Assembly (NCBI RefSeq): GCF_024749285.1
Contig: NZ_CP087196.1
Location: 4,464,001-4,528,000 of the forward strand
From: Pseudomonas sp. B21-015
GTDB lineage: Bacteria > Pseudomonadota > Gammaproteobacteria > Pseudomonadales > Pseudomonadaceae
Direction: 5' to 3'
Length of the DNA: 64,000 bases
Below are positions 46,005-55,109 of this stretch, in pieces. Below the pieces are notes generated by a model that did not search any database, had not been told where the DNA came from, and saw only the letters and a program-made list of their open reading frames with translations. Each line of letters opens with the position of its first letter. Position 1 is the stretch's first letter. The translations under genes and the position numbers were made by a program.

Positions 46005-46325
46005 CTACCTCAGTTTGACCGCCGTCCCGGTCACAAACACCACCACCATCCCCCCCTTGCCGGCCGGCATGCTGATCTCATAATCGAGCCCCACCACCGC
46101 ATCCGCCTGAAGCGCCCGCGCCCGCTCCTTGATCTCGTCGGTCGCCTGAGTCCGCGCATCCTTCAATGCCCGCTCCAACGTCTGAGAACGCCCACCGAAA
46201 AAATCCCGCATTCCGGCGAACATATCGCGGATCACGTTAACGCCCTGCACCGACTCGGCGCTGACGATGTCCAGGTAAGCGGTGATTTGCCGGCCTTCAA
46301 TGGTGTGGGTTGTGGTGGTGATCAT
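46005..46325 (-). CDS. YbjQ/UPF0145 family protein
   Basis: 106 residues, normal for this family. Typical segments are DMFAGMRDFFGGRSQTLERA near residues 34-53 and ADAVVGLDYEI near 74-84. YbjQ-type proteins form small ring oligomers with a heavy-metal-binding-like fold; their role is unknown. The start ATG at 46325 follows AAGGAAA. Confidence 0.9.
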   Translation of the reverse strand: MITTTTHTIEGRQITAYLDIVSAESVQGVNVIRDMFAGMRDFFGGRSQTLERALKDARTQATDEIKERARALQADAVVGLDYEISMPAGKGGMVVVFVTGTAVKLR

Positions 46326-46605
46326 GAGGTTTCCTTCTTCATAGAAGCGCGCATTATTCCTCGGTAGCCAGGTGATGAAAACAAAAAGCCCGGCATCAGT
46401 TGAACTGGGGATAACGACTCAAGGCAACCCGGACATCAGCGGGTGGTGGGGAGCCGACCATTCCAGCCGAGCTTTGCCGGGTCGCTGGTGGCTGCGTCGG
46501 GGAAGGTTTCAGGGGTGGCTGCGATGGCAAGTGATGACATGGCGCACATCAGCAGAGCCGTGATCGATAAGGTGAAACAACAGGAAACGGCGCTAGAATT
46601 GGGTA
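46326..46605. other. Gap with a decayed signal-peptide-like fragment
   Basis: 280 bases. On the minus strand about 46436-46560 reads like the end of a small secreted protein (ALLMCAMSSLAIAATPETFP), but no start codon with a ribosome site is available in frame. I treat it as non-coding or a relic. Confidence 0.35.
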
Positions 46606-46788
46606 TTAGAGCAGCTTGATCAACACCGCAGTAACGGTAGCTACCGTACCAATCAGCCCAACAGCAACTGCCACCGGATACCAAAAAGTCTCACGGGTCA
46701 TCTTGCCGGCCTCGGCGTTCAGCTTGCGCTGTTCAGCGATCAGTTTGACGATCTCCACATGAACCTTTTCCAGCTCTGCCTGTTTCAT
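46606..46788 (-). CDS. Small membrane protein with coiled-coil head, 60 aa
   Basis: A charged helical start (MKQAELEKVHVEIVKLIAEQ) is followed by one membrane helix (YPVAVAVGLIGTVATVTAVL). The ATG at 46788 has AGGA seven bases upstream; two alternative ATGs lie two and five codons earlier in frame. Proteins of this size and layout recur near phage or transport genes, but no function is known. Confidence 0.65.
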   Translation of the reverse strand: MKQAELEKVHVEIVKLIAEQRKLNAEAGKMTRETFWYPVAVAVGLIGTVATVTAVLIKLL

Positions 46789-46928
46789 GGTCATTTCCTG
46801 CATAACGTGCGTACGTCCGCTCCGGATAATGGGGGCGTCATTTGTGCTGCCCTTTGATTCATTTTGTACCCTAGAGGCGCAAAAAAAATACCCCTTCCCG
46901 AGATGGCTCATGTGAGGTGCTGAAACCT

Positions 46929-47081
46929 ATGGAAGCACCCAACCGCCTGGCTTTCCAGCATTACTTCCCACACGCCTGGCACTTGTCCTACATCATTTTC
47001 GGACGCGCCTTTACTGATGCGCCTGAGCCAGCGGCGCCCATGATTGAAAAATCCAGACACCAGAAACCACAAAACCCCTGA
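46929..47081 (+). CDS. Possible 50-aa protein, doubtful
   Basis: ATG at 46929 with GAGGTG eleven bases upstream; the frame ([20 protein letters not shown]...) ends with a stop inside the tRNA terminator. The first 30 codons have high third-position GC, which supports coding, but the weak spacing and the overlap with the hairpin argue against it. Confidence 0.3.
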   Translation: MEAPNRLAFQHYFPHAWHLSYIIFGRAFTDAPEPAAPMIEKSRHQKPQNP

Positions 47082-47104
47082 TTTCTCTCGAAATCAGGGG
47101 TTTT
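47071..47104 (-). terminator. Terminator of the tRNA-Ser gene
   Basis: Perfect 14-bp stem AAAACCCCTGATTT/AAATCAGGGGTTTT around a 6-base loop, 15 bp beyond the tRNA 3' end on the minus strand. Confidence 0.85.
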
Positions 47105-47118
47105 GTGTACATCGAATT

Positions 47119-47208
47119 TGGCGGTGAAGGAGAGATTCGAACTCTCGATACAGTTTCCTGTATACACACTTTCCAGGCGTGCTCCTTAAGCCACTCGGAC
47201 ACTTCACC
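47119..47208 (-). tRNA. tRNA-Ser(GGA)
   Basis: Minus strand. The acceptor stem GGTGAAG pairs with CTTCACC and is followed by G and an encoded CCA. The anticodon loop reads CTGGAAA (anticodon GGA, serine UCC/UCU). It has the long variable arm typical of class II tRNAs (TATACAGGAAACTGTATC) and the T-loop GTTCGAATC. No integrase lies next to it, so it does not appear to be an occupied attachment site. Confidence 0.96.
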
Positions 47209-47433
47209 GTATCTCGTCAAACATGTTCTGTCTGTCGAGGCGCGCTAATGTAGTCGAAAGCTTTTCTGATGGCAAATTTTTTTTGCAGAATTTTCATGCG
47301 GTTAGCGATTTAGTCGTTCCGGTGGGTGCCGTGCCATGGCAAACCCGCCAATCTCCGGCTTCGCGCCCTCTTCTATATAGAGGGGAATGCGCGGCTGGCG
47401 TGGCCGGCAACGCTTGCCGGGCGGGGAAAAGGG

Positions 47434-47447
47434 TGACCGGGCGGTCA
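47434..47447. promoter_or_regulatory. TGACCGGGCGGTCA palindrome upstream of the crotonase gene
   Basis: TGACCG-GG-CGGTCA is a perfect 6-2-6 inverted repeat 70 bp before the crotonase start. TetR-family regulators of fatty-acid genes often bind short palindromes with this A/T-flanked GACCG pattern; no regulator is adjacent. The rest of the 308-bp gap (47209-47516) shows no gene. Confidence 0.45.
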
Positions 47448-47516
47448 GTCACGGCGCTTTACCTGACCTACAGCGGTGGGTAACGTCTGCCCTACTTTAT
47501 TTGAAGGATTAGCGTC

Positions 47517-48206
47517 ATGAGTGAGTTGATTTCCTACCATCTCGAAGACGGTATCGCGACCCTGACCTTGAGCAATGGCAAGGTCAATGCCATCTCGCCG
47601 GACGTGATTGTTGCGTTTAACGCTGCGCTGGATCGGGCGGTGGAGGATCGGGCGGTGGTGATCATTACCGGTCAGCCGGGGATTTTGTCGGGTGGTTATG
47701 ACTTGAAGGTGATGACGGCCGGCCCTAACGAGGCCATGGCGCTGGTGGCTGCGGGTTCGACCCTGGCTCGTCGTCTGCTGTCGCACCCGTTCCCGGTGGT
47801 CGTGGCCTGTCCTGGGCATGCGGTGGCCAAGGGTGCATTTATTCTGTTGTCGGCCGACTACCGCATTGGTGTCGATGGCCCGTTCAGCATTGGCCTGAAC
47901 GAAGTGCAGATCGGCATGACCATGCACCACGCCGGTATCGAGCTGGCCCGTGATCGTCTGCGCAAGTCGGCGTTTCATCGCGCGGTGATCAACGCCGAGA
48001 TGTTCAACCCGCAAAGCGCCGTGGATGCCGGTTTCCTCGATAAGGTGGTGTCGGCCGAAGAGCTGCAAGGCGCAGCGCTGGCGGCGGCTCGTCAGTTGAA
48101 GAAGCTCAACATGATCGCCCACAAAAACACCAAGTTGAAAACGCGCAAAGCGCTGCTGGAGACGCTGGACAACGCGATCATCCTGGATCAAGAGCACATG
48201 GGTTAA
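47517..48206 (+). CDS. Crotonase/enoyl-CoA hydratase family protein
   Basis: 229 residues, slightly short for a crotonase. The CoA/oxyanion region LSGGYDLKVM is near residue 60 and GHAVAKGAFILLSADYRIG near 100-120. The glutamates typical of true enoyl-CoA hydratases are not evident at the usual places, so an isomerase or other crotonase activity is possible. The ATG at 47517 follows GAAGGA. Transcribed alone, closed by a strong terminator. Confidence 0.88.
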   Translation: MSELISYHLEDGIATLTLSNGKVNAISPDVIVAFNAALDRAVEDRAVVIITGQPGILSGGYDLKVMTAGPNEAMALVAAGSTLARRLLSHPFPVVVACPGHAVAKGAFILLSADYRIGVDGPFSIGLNEVQIGMTMHHAGIELARDRLRKSAFHRAVINAEMFNPQSAVDAGFLDKVVSAEELQGAALAAARQLKKLNMIAHKNTKLKTRKALLETLDNAIILDQEHMG

Positions 48207-48225
48207 GCCCGAATGCGTTGCACCG

Positions 48226-48255
48226 AAAAGCCCGACCGTCGTGCCGGGCTTTTTC
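48226..48255 (+). terminator. Terminator of the crotonase gene
   Basis: AAAAGCCCG/CGGGCTTTT stem followed by TTTTT, 19 bp past the stop. Confidence 0.85.
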
Positions 48256-48420
48256 TTGCGTGTTTGGTTTAAAACCTTACAACCGCTCTAGGCCACATCT
48301 GACCAATAAGTCGGGAACATGCACTCAAACATCGGCCATCTCCCACTTCTATAGCGGCAATTGCCGAAAACAGTGCACATCCGTACACTGCGCCACCTTT
48401 TGTCCCGGTGGGCCCTTTAA

Positions 48421-49143
48421 ATGCTGTTTGTGTTTCGTATGCTATTGATGGGCCTGCACTTTATTCTGGCCGGTGTGCTCGGGGTGATCCTCGGTCTGTG
48501 CCGGCCGTTTAATCCGGACAACAGCCGTTTATGCGCGCGTCTGTATGCGTGGCCGGCGATGTGTATTTTGCGTTTGCGGGTGAAGGCCGACGTCGGGCCG
48601 TTGATGGATAAACCCGACAGCTGCGTGATCATCGCCAACCATCAGTCCAACTACGATCTGTTTGTGTTCGGCAATGTGGTGCCCCGCCGTACCGTGTGCA
48701 TCGGCAAGAAGAGCTTGAAGTGGGTGCCGCTGTTCGGGCAATTGTTCTGGCTGGCCGGCAATGTGCTGATCGACCGCGGCAATGCGCACAAGGCACGCCA
48801 GTCGATGCTGACCACCACTCACACCTTGCAAAATGAAGACACCTCGATCTGGGTCTTCCCCGAGGGCACCCGCAACCTCGGTGAAGAGCTGCTGCCGTTC
48901 AAGAAAGGCGCGTTCCAGATGGCGATTGCCGCCGGGGTGCCGATCGTTCCGGTATGTGTCAGCAGTTACGTCAAACACATGCGATTGAACCGCTGGCGCA
49001 GTGGGAGGATTCTGATCCGTTCGCTGCCGGCGATTCCCACGGCTGGATTGAGCCTGGATGACATGCCGATGCTGATCGCCCAGTGCCGTGAGCAGATGCG
49101 CGAGTGCATCGACTCGATGGATCGGCAACTGCAAGCCGCCTGA
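48421..49143 (+). CDS. 1-acyl-sn-glycerol-3-phosphate acyltransferase (PlsC family)
   Basis: 240 residues. A membrane helix lies near residues 8-28; motif I NHQSNYDLF (NHx4D-type) is near residue 73, and motif III FPEGTRNLGEE near 144. Acylates lysophosphatidic acid to phosphatidic acid at the inner membrane. Pseudomonads have several PlsC-like genes, so whether this is the main one is not clear. The ATG at 48421 has a poor ribosome site. Confidence 0.9.
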   Translation: MLFVFRMLLMGLHFILAGVLGVILGLCRPFNPDNSRLCARLYAWPAMCILRLRVKADVGPLMDKPDSCVIIANHQSNYDLFVFGNVVPRRTVCIGKKSLKWVPLFGQLFWLAGNVLIDRGNAHKARQSMLTTTHTLQNEDTSIWVFPEGTRNLGEELLPFKKGAFQMAIAAGVPIVPVCVSSYVKHMRLNRWRSGRILIRSLPAIPTAGLSLDDMPMLIAQCREQMRECIDSMDRQLQAA

Positions 49144-49177
49144 AAGAAACCCCGCTCCCACAGGTTCCGCGTGCATT

Positions 49178-49204
49178 ACCCGCCCTGCGCGGGTTTTCTT
49201 TTGC
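49178..49204 (+). terminator. Terminator of the plsC-like gene
   Basis: ACCCGC/GCGGGT stem with a 5-base loop, followed by a T-rich run (TTTCTTTT), 35 bp past the stop. Confidence 0.7.
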
Positions 49205-49321
49205 CTGCGAACTCTACAGATTTTGCTGACTCTCAAGCAGTAGACAAGGTTAAGCTGAAACCTGCCTGGCACCGCCAGTCTTTACCAATAGAAAGCGGCC
49301 AATAAGAAGTGAATTACCATC

Positions 49322-50293
49322 ATGGGTAGAGTCGTTGCTGCTGCGGTTTACAGCGCCGGTAAAAAAGTCACCAACATTACCCTCGACGAAGGCGCTGCCT
49401 GGGCTGCCAAGCCTGGCCACTTTGTGTGGATCGGCCTCGAAGAGCCGAACGCTCAGGAGTTGTTCAACCTGCAACGCCAGTTCAACCTACACGAACTGGC
49501 CATCGAAGACGCTCTGGAAAAACACAGTCGACCGAAGCTGGAAACCTTCGGCGATGCACTGTTTATCGTCACGTATTCGCCGATCCGCAATGAAGGCAAA
49601 TTGCAGTTCATCGAGACGCATATCTTCGCCGGCAAGGGCTACATCATTACTGCACGTAACGGTCATTCCGCGTCCTACGCCCATGTCCGACAGCGTTGTG
49701 AGGCGCGGCCTCTGTTGCTGGAGCATGGGGAAGATTTCGTACTCTATGCCATCCTCGATTTCGTGATTGAAAACTACCAGCCGATGGGCGAAGCGATCCA
49801 TGCCGAGATCGATGAACTGGAAAGCAATGTCATCTGCGGTTCCCTGAACGAGCGTGACATCCAGAAACTCCACGGCCTGCGCCGCGATGTATTGCGCTTG
49901 CGCCGGTATGCGGCACCGATGGTGGAGATCGGTGAGGAACTGCAAAAGCTGAGCTTTCCGTTTATCGACAAAAACATGCGCCCGTATTTCCGCGATGTGC
50001 AGATTCATGTCACGCGGCAGATGGAAGATCTGACGACCCTGGCAGACATTGCCAGCCAGACCATCGAGGTCGGGGTGTTGCTGGAGGCGTCACGGCAAAG
50101 CGTGGTGCAGCGCAAGTTTGCCGCGTGGGCGGCGATTCTGGCGTTTCCGACGGCGGTGGCCGGGATTTACGGGATGAACTTCCAGAACATGCCGGAGTTG
50201 AGTTGGCATTACGGGTATTTCGCGGTGCTGGGGTTTATCACCGTTGGGTGCGTCGGTTTGTGGGCGAGTTTCAAGCGGTCGGGGTGGTTGTAA
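49322..50293 (+). CDS. corA: CorA-family magnesium/cobalt transporter
   Basis: 323 residues, the normal length. A large cytoplasmic funnel domain ends in two C-terminal membrane helices; the selectivity motif GIYGMNFQNMPEL is present near residue 283 at the end of the first helix. Forms a pentameric Mg2+ channel in the inner membrane. ATG at 49322. It is distinct from the CorA-like CmaX at 1490, which has a changed motif. Confidence 0.92.
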   Translation: MGRVVAAAVYSAGKKVTNITLDEGAAWAAKPGHFVWIGLEEPNAQELFNLQRQFNLHELAIEDALEKHSRPKLETFGDALFIVTYSPIRNEGKLQFIETHIFAGKGYIITARNGHSASYAHVRQRCEARPLLLEHGEDFVLYAILDFVIENYQPMGEAIHAEIDELESNVICGSLNERDIQKLHGLRRDVLRLRRYAAPMVEIGEELQKLSFPFIDKNMRPYFRDVQIHVTRQMEDLTTLADIASQTIEVGVLLEASRQSVVQRKFAAWAAILAFPTAVAGIYGMNFQNMPELSWHYGYFAVLGFITVGCVGLWASFKRSGWL

Positions 50294-50328
50294 GGCCGTG
50301 TGTTTTCGGTGAGAAACGGTTGCCCCCA

Positions 50329-50399
50329 TTCGCGAGCAAGCCCGCACACATTGGATCTGTGTACGACGAAGATCCAATGTGTGCGGGCTTGCTCGCGAA
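50329..50399. repeat. Long perfect inverted repeat built on a REP pair
   Basis: Arms of 30 bp at 50329-50358 and 50370-50399 are perfect complements around an 11-bp loop. The outer part is the common REP (TTCGCGAGCAAGCCCGC); the inner part ACACATTGGATCT is also palindromic, unlike in the other REPINs here. Confidence 0.9.
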
Positions 50400-50433
50400 G
50401 CTTTTAGCTTTTAGCTTTTAGCTTTTAGCTTTT
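50399..50433. repeat. Tandem repeat, 5 x AGCTTTT
   Basis: Five exact 7-bp copies abut the inverted repeat and run over the stop codon of the convergent glutamine amidotransferase gene (stop at 50425-50427). Confidence 0.9.
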
Positions 50434-51159
50434 AGCCGCTTCACCCTCAGGCTTGTGCGCCACAAACCGCATCATCCACTCCGCAACGGTGGCGCCATGG
50501 TGTGGATGCTCCAGGCTCGCCACGCCCTTCTGATAAACCTGTTCGCCCAGATGTTGCTGACGGATTTCCAGCAGCGCCCGTGAGTAATCGTGAATGAACT
50601 CCGGATGCCCCTGGAAGCACAGCACTTGATCGTTGATGTGGTACGCGGCGAACGGGCAGAAATCGCTCGAGGCAATCACCGTAGCGTTTTCCGGTAGCGC
50701 GGTGACCTGATCCTGGTGGCTGATCAGCAACGTCAGCTCTTCCCTCACCGGGCTCATCCACGGCGCCTTGGCCGCGAGTTTGTAATTGTGGGTGCCGACG
50801 CCCCAGCCCTGGGTCGCCCGCTCGCTCTTGCCGCCCAATAGCAGCGCCAGCAGTTGATGGCCGAAGCACACGCCCAGCAGTTTGTCGCCACGTTCGTAGC
50901 GCTTGAGCAGGTACGTCTTGAGGGTTTGAATCCACGGATCGGTGCCAAAGGAATCGGCCTTGCTGCCGGTGACCAGATACGCATCGAAGGTCAGGTCATC
51001 GCTGGGATAATCGCCCTGCATCACGTTGTACACGGTGAATTCGGCCGCGATGGGTTGCTGCGAAAACAGACGCTGGAACATCTGCCCGTAACCCTGATAT
51101 TGATCGACCAGTTCCGGACGCAGGATGTCGGTTTCCAGAATGCAGATGCGTAACGACAT
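50425..51159 (-). CDS. Class I glutamine amidotransferase-like protein
   Basis: 244 residues. The amidotransferase nucleophile motif GVCFGHQLLALLLGG is near residue 97 and the His-Glu of the triad is in CFQGHPEFIHDYS near residue 188. No synthase domain is attached, so it is one of the stand-alone GuaA/YfeJ-like proteins, whose acceptor (possibly a gamma-glutamyl compound) is unknown. The ATG at 51159 follows CAGGT. A 7-bp tandem repeat covers its stop codon. Confidence 0.9.
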   Translation of the reverse strand: MSLRICILETDILRPELVDQYQGYGQMFQRLFSQQPIAAEFTVYNVMQGDYPSDDLTFDAYLVTGSKADSFGTDPWIQTLKTYLLKRYERGDKLLGVCFGHQLLALLLGGKSERATQGWGVGTHNYKLAAKAPWMSPVREELTLLISHQDQVTALPENATVIASSDFCPFAAYHINDQVLCFQGHPEFIHDYSRALLEIRQQHLGEQVYQKGVASLEHPHHGATVAEWMMRFVAHKPEGEAAKS

Positions 51160-51267
51160 AAAAAATACCTGACACATGAAGGGAATAATGCACACCCGAG
51201 AGCCTGCCTCGAAACACGGTGGCAAGGCAAGCCCCGGAGCGCGTCATCGGTCCCTTAGAACGTCCCC

Positions 51268-53412
51268 TTAGAACAAGGCGTTTTTGGCGGCTTTCTCCAG
51301 CAGCAGCGCGGGCGGCGTGAAGCGCTCGCCGTACTGCTCGGCCAGGTACTGGGCGCGGGCGACGAAGTCTTTCACGCCGTACTGGTTGATGAATTGCAAC
51401 GCACCGCCGGTCCAGGCCGCGAAGCCGATGCCAAAGATCGAGCCGACGTTGGCATCCGCCGTCGAGGTCAGCACGCCCTCCTCCATACAACGCACGGTTT
51501 CGATGGCTTGCACGAACAGCAGCCGATCGCGCACATCCTGCGGCGAAATCTGCCCGTCGGCTTTCTCGAAACGGGTTTTCAACTCTGGCCACAGATGTTT
51601 CTGCCCGGCCGCCGGGTAATCGTAGAAACCTCCTCCAGCGGCCTTGCCCGGACGCTTGTATTCCTTGAGCAGCAAGTCAATCACGGCGAACGCCGGGTGC
51701 TCAATCAGCGGTTTCCCTTCCGCTTGCAGGTCTTGGGCGGTTTGCTGGCGGATATGGCTCATGAGGCTGAGGGAAACTTCGTCGGAGATCGCCAGAGGCC
51801 CGACAGGCATGCCAGCCTTGCGCGCTTCGGTCTCGATCATCGGCGCGCTCACCCCTTCACCGAGCATGGCAATACCTTCATTGGTAAAGGTGCCGAATAC
51901 CCGCGAGGTGAAGAAACCGCGACTGTCGTTGACCACAATCGGGGTTTTCTTGATTTGCAGGACGAAATCGAACCCGCGAGCCAGGGTTTCAGCACTCGTG
52001 TGGGCGCCTTTGATGACTTCCACCAGCGGCATTTTCTCCACGGGACTGAAGAAATGCAGGCCGATGAATTTCGTCTGGTCCGGCACGGCGGTGGCCAGGC
52101 CGCTGATCGGCAAGGTCGAGGTGTTGGAAGCAATGACCGCGTCCGGGCCGACAACTGCTTGTGCCGCCGATGAGACTTTGGCTTTCAGTTCGCGATCTTC
52201 AAACACCGCTTCAATGATCAAATCGCAACCGGCCAGGTCCGCATCGGTTTCGGTGGCATGGATTCGCGCCAGAATCGCCTCGCGCTGCTCCCGGCTCATC
52301 TGACCACGGGTGACTTGCTTGTCCAGCAGCGCCGCCGAGTGGGCCTTGCCCTTCTCTGCCGCAGCGAGGTTGATGTCTTTGAGCACCACGTCGATGCCGG
52401 CCGAGGCGCTGACAAACGCGATGCCCGCGCCCATCATCCCGGCGCCAAGCACGCCGACTTTTTTCGTCACGTAAGGCGCGACGCCTTGGGGCCGCGAGCC
52501 ACCGGCATTGATCTCATTGAGCTGGAACCAGAAAGTGCCGATGAGATTTTTCGACACCTGGCCGGTGGTCAGTTCGGTGAAGTAGCGGGTTTCGATCAGG
52601 TGCGCCGTGTCGAAATCCACTTGGGCGCCTTCCACCACGGCGCAGAGGATTTTCTCCGGCGCAGGCAGGCAACCCTGGGTTTTGCTGCGCAGGATCGACG
52701 GCGTGATGGCCAGCATCGCCGCGAGCTTCGGATCCGACGGCGTGCCGCCAGGAATCTGATAACCCTTCACGTCCCAGCGCTGCACAGCGACCGGGTGAGC
52801 GACAATCCACGCCCGCGCCTTGGCCATCAGCTCATCGCGATCGGCGGCCAACTCGTCGATCAACCGCGCCTGCAACGCCTGTTGCGGACGGATTTTTTTG
52901 CCTTCGAGCAGGTATGGCAGGGCTTTTTCAATGCCCAGCATGCGGACCATGCGCACTACCCCGCCGCCGCCCGGCAACAGGCCAAGAGTGACTTCCGGCA
53001 GGCCAAGCAGCACCGACGGATTGTCCAGCGCCACACGGTGATGGCACGCCAGGCAGATTTCCCAACCACCGCCGAGCGCCGCGCCGTTAATGGCGGCAAC
53101 TACCGGTTTGCCGAGGGTTTCCAGGGTACGCAGTTGGCCCTTGAGGGTCAGCACCTTGTCGTAAAAGGCTTTGGCTTCGGGTTTGCCGACCTTGATCAGT
53201 TCATTGAGGTCGCCGCCGGCGAAGAAGGTTTTTTTGGCCGAGGTGATGATCACACCGGCAATCGCATCCTTGTCGGCGACCAGGCGCTCGACGCAGGTGG
53301 CCATGGCCTCGCGGTAGACCGCGTTCATGGTGTTGGCGCTCTGGCCCGGCATGTCGATGGTCAGGACGACGATCTGGTCCTGACCCTTTTCGTAACGGAT
53401 GGCTTGGGTCAT
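51268..53412 (-). CDS. 3-hydroxyacyl-CoA dehydrogenase / enoyl-CoA hydratase (FadB/FadJ-like)
   Basis: 714-residue two-domain beta-oxidation enzyme. The N-terminal hydratase (1-200) has FFAGGDLNELI and NGAALGGGWEICLACHHRVA; the NAD-binding dehydrogenase starts at about 328 with GVLGAGMMGAGIAFVSA and has GLHFFSPVEKMPLVEVI with the catalytic His. The length matches FadB. The ATG at 53412 follows AAGGAAA. It is 38 bp downstream of a thiolase gene, so the two form a beta-oxidation pair in the order thiolase then multifunctional enzyme. Confidence 0.94.
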   Translation of the reverse strand: MTQAIRYEKGQDQIVVLTIDMPGQSANTMNAVYREAMATCVERLVADKDAIAGVIITSAKKTFFAGGDLNELIKVGKPEAKAFYDKVLTLKGQLRTLETLGKPVVAAINGAALGGGWEICLACHHRVALDNPSVLLGLPEVTLGLLPGGGGVVRMVRMLGIEKALPYLLEGKKIRPQQALQARLIDELAADRDELMAKARAWIVAHPVAVQRWDVKGYQIPGGTPSDPKLAAMLAITPSILRSKTQGCLPAPEKILCAVVEGAQVDFDTAHLIETRYFTELTTGQVSKNLIGTFWFQLNEINAGGSRPQGVAPYVTKKVGVLGAGMMGAGIAFVSASAGIDVVLKDINLAAAEKGKAHSAALLDKQVTRGQMSREQREAILARIHATETDADLAGCDLIIEAVFEDRELKAKVSSAAQAVVGPDAVIASNTSTLPISGLATAVPDQTKFIGLHFFSPVEKMPLVEVIKGAHTSAETLARGFDFVLQIKKTPIVVNDSRGFFTSRVFGTFTNEGIAMLGEGVSAPMIETEARKAGMPVGPLAISDEVSLSLMSHIRQQTAQDLQAEGKPLIEHPAFAVIDLLLKEYKRPGKAAGGGFYDYPAAGQKHLWPELKTRFEKADGQISPQDVRDRLLFVQAIETVRCMEEGVLTSTADANVGSIFGIGFAAWTGGALQFINQYGVKDFVARAQYLAEQYGERFTPPALLLEKAAKNALF

Positions 53413-53450
53413 GGCAATTTTCCTTGAGTCGGATTTTCTTAAAGTCAGGC

Positions 53451-54656
53451 TCAGAGGCGTTCGATGATGGTGGCAATGCCCATGCCGCCGCCGACACACA
53501 ATGTCGCCAGACCATAGCGCAGGCGCCGGGTTTCCAGTTCATCGAGCAGCGTGCCGAGAATCGCGCAGCCGGTGGCGCCGAGCGGGTGGCCCATGGCGAT
53601 GGAACCGCCGTTGACGTTGACCCTGTCCGGGTCGATGGCCATGTCTTTGATGAACTTGAGCACGACCGAGGCGAACGCTTCGTTGACTTCGAACAGGTCG
53701 ATGTCTTCGACCCGCAGCCCGGCCTTGGCCAGTGCCTTGCGGGTGGCCGGCGCCGGGCCGGTGAGCATGATGGTCGGGGCGGTGCTGGTGACGGCCGTGG
53801 CGACGATCCGCGCCCGTGGCTGCAAGCCCAGCGCCCGGCCACAAGCTTCGGAGCCGATCAGCATCAGCGCCGCGCCATCGACGATCCCGGAACTGTTGCC
53901 CGGCGTGTGAACGTGGTTGATCCGCTCGACCTGGCTGTAAACCCGCAATGCCGTGGCGTCAAAGCCCATTTGCCCGATCATTTCGAAGCTCGGCTTGAGC
54001 TTGCCCAAGCCTTCCATGGTCGATTCGGCGCGAATGAACTCATCGTGATCGAGCAGGATGATGCCGTTCTGGTCCTGCACCGGCACCAGCGACTTGTTGA
54101 ACGAACCGTTCGCCCGCGCCCGTGCAGCCTTCTGCTGGGAGTGCAGCGCGAAAGCATCGACGTCCTGACGGCTGAAGCCTTCAATCGTGGCGATCAGGTC
54201 GGCGCCCACGCCCTGGGGCGTGAAATGGTTGTGCAAATTGGTTTCCGGGTCCAGCGCCCAAGCGCCGCCATCGCTGCCCATGGGTACGCGGGACATCGAC
54301 TCGACGCCACCGACCACCACCAGATCTTCGAAGCCGGAACGCACTTTCATCGCGCCCAGGTTCACCGCTTCCAGCCCCGACGCGCAGAAGCGATTGAGCT
54401 GCATCCCGGCCACACTGACGTCCCAATCGGCCACCTGGGTGGCGGTCTTGGCGATGTCGGCCCCCTGATCGCCGATGGGCGTCACACAGCCGAGCACCAC
54501 GTCATCGACCTGACTGGTGTCCAGGGACGTGCGCCGCTGCAACGCCCTCAGCAGCCCGGCCACCAGGTTCACAGGTTTGACGCTGTGCAACGCGCCATTG
54601 GCTTTGCCTTTGCCACGGGGCGTGCGTAACGCGTCGAATATCAAGGCTTGGGTCAT
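53451..54656 (-). CDS. Acetyl-CoA C-acyltransferase (thiolase)
   Basis: 401 residues. The nucleophilic Cys91 is in [14 protein letters not shown]; the C-terminal active site shows [18 protein letters not shown] with the catalytic His and CVGGGMG with the second Cys. All residues needed for thiolytic cleavage are present. First gene of the pair with the FadB-like gene; likely cleaves 3-oxoacyl-CoA during fatty-acid or related acyl degradation. CGAGGACG precedes the ATG at 54656. Confidence 0.94.
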   Translation of the reverse strand: MTQALIFDALRTPRGKGKANGALHSVKPVNLVAGLLRALQRRTSLDTSQVDDVVLGCVTPIGDQGADIAKTATQVADWDVSVAGMQLNRFCASGLEAVNLGAMKVRSGFEDLVVVGGVESMSRVPMGSDGGAWALDPETNLHNHFTPQGVGADLIATIEGFSRQDVDAFALHSQQKAARARANGSFNKSLVPVQDQNGIILLDHDEFIRAESTMEGLGKLKPSFEMIGQMGFDATALRVYSQVERINHVHTPGNSSGIVDGAALMLIGSEACGRALGLQPRARIVATAVTSTAPTIMLTGPAPATRKALAKAGLRVEDIDLFEVNEAFASVVLKFIKDMAIDPDRVNVNGGSIAMGHPLGATGCAILGTLLDELETRRLRYGLATLCVGGGMGIATIIERL

Positions 54657-55109
54657 GACGTCCTCGAACCTGGTGGTGAATGGAAATCAAAGGATCAAAA
54701 GATCGCAGCCTTCGGCGGCTCCTACGGGAGGCCGCGAGATTCTGATCTTTATGCATTCACCTTATGCCGAGCAGCCGTGGATTCAATGACCACAGTGCTC
54801 ACTGGCGTTGACGGTCACGCTCAGACGAACGGTAGTCAGCTACCGGATTAACCGATTCATGTCACCAAGCTGTCTAGCCAACGGGCGCCCAAGTAGCTGG
54901 CCATAGGCCTCATGCCTTTTTAACAGCAACTAGTGCCAATCCCATACGAAATGGATCTAAGCCAAGCGTGACGCGGGCCCTAATGTAAACCTGTACGAAG
55001 TTGTCGTCGGGTTTTGCCGAGGCACTCGTCCAACAAGGAAGTGCAGCGCTCTGCCGTCATGGAGATAGGCAGGCAGGCATCAGGAAATAACAAAAAAGGC
55101 GGTCAAGCC
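54657..55109. other. Intergenic stretch upstream of the thiolase
   Basis: About 450 bases. It holds one REP-type copy (GATCGCAGCCTTCGGCGGCT, 54701) and otherwise no supportable gene; the promoter of the thiolase pair should be here. Confidence 0.5.
54701..54725. repeat. Single copy of the GATCGCAGCCTTCGGC REP family
   Basis: Same core as the inverted pair at 14722-14798, with no partner close by. Confidence 0.75.

Noticed and set aside
46436..46684. Small secreted protein on the minus strand
   Set aside because: The signal-peptide-like part has no start codon with a ribosome site and its upstream frame overlaps another gene.
47119..47208. tRNA-Ser as attachment site of a genomic island
   Set aside because: No integrase and no repeated tRNA 3' end was seen in the window; flanking genes look chromosomal.
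47011..47220. Short frame covering the tRNA-Ser gene
   Set aside because: It is the translated tRNA; the [12 protein letters not shown] peptide is a common artefact of tRNA-Ser.
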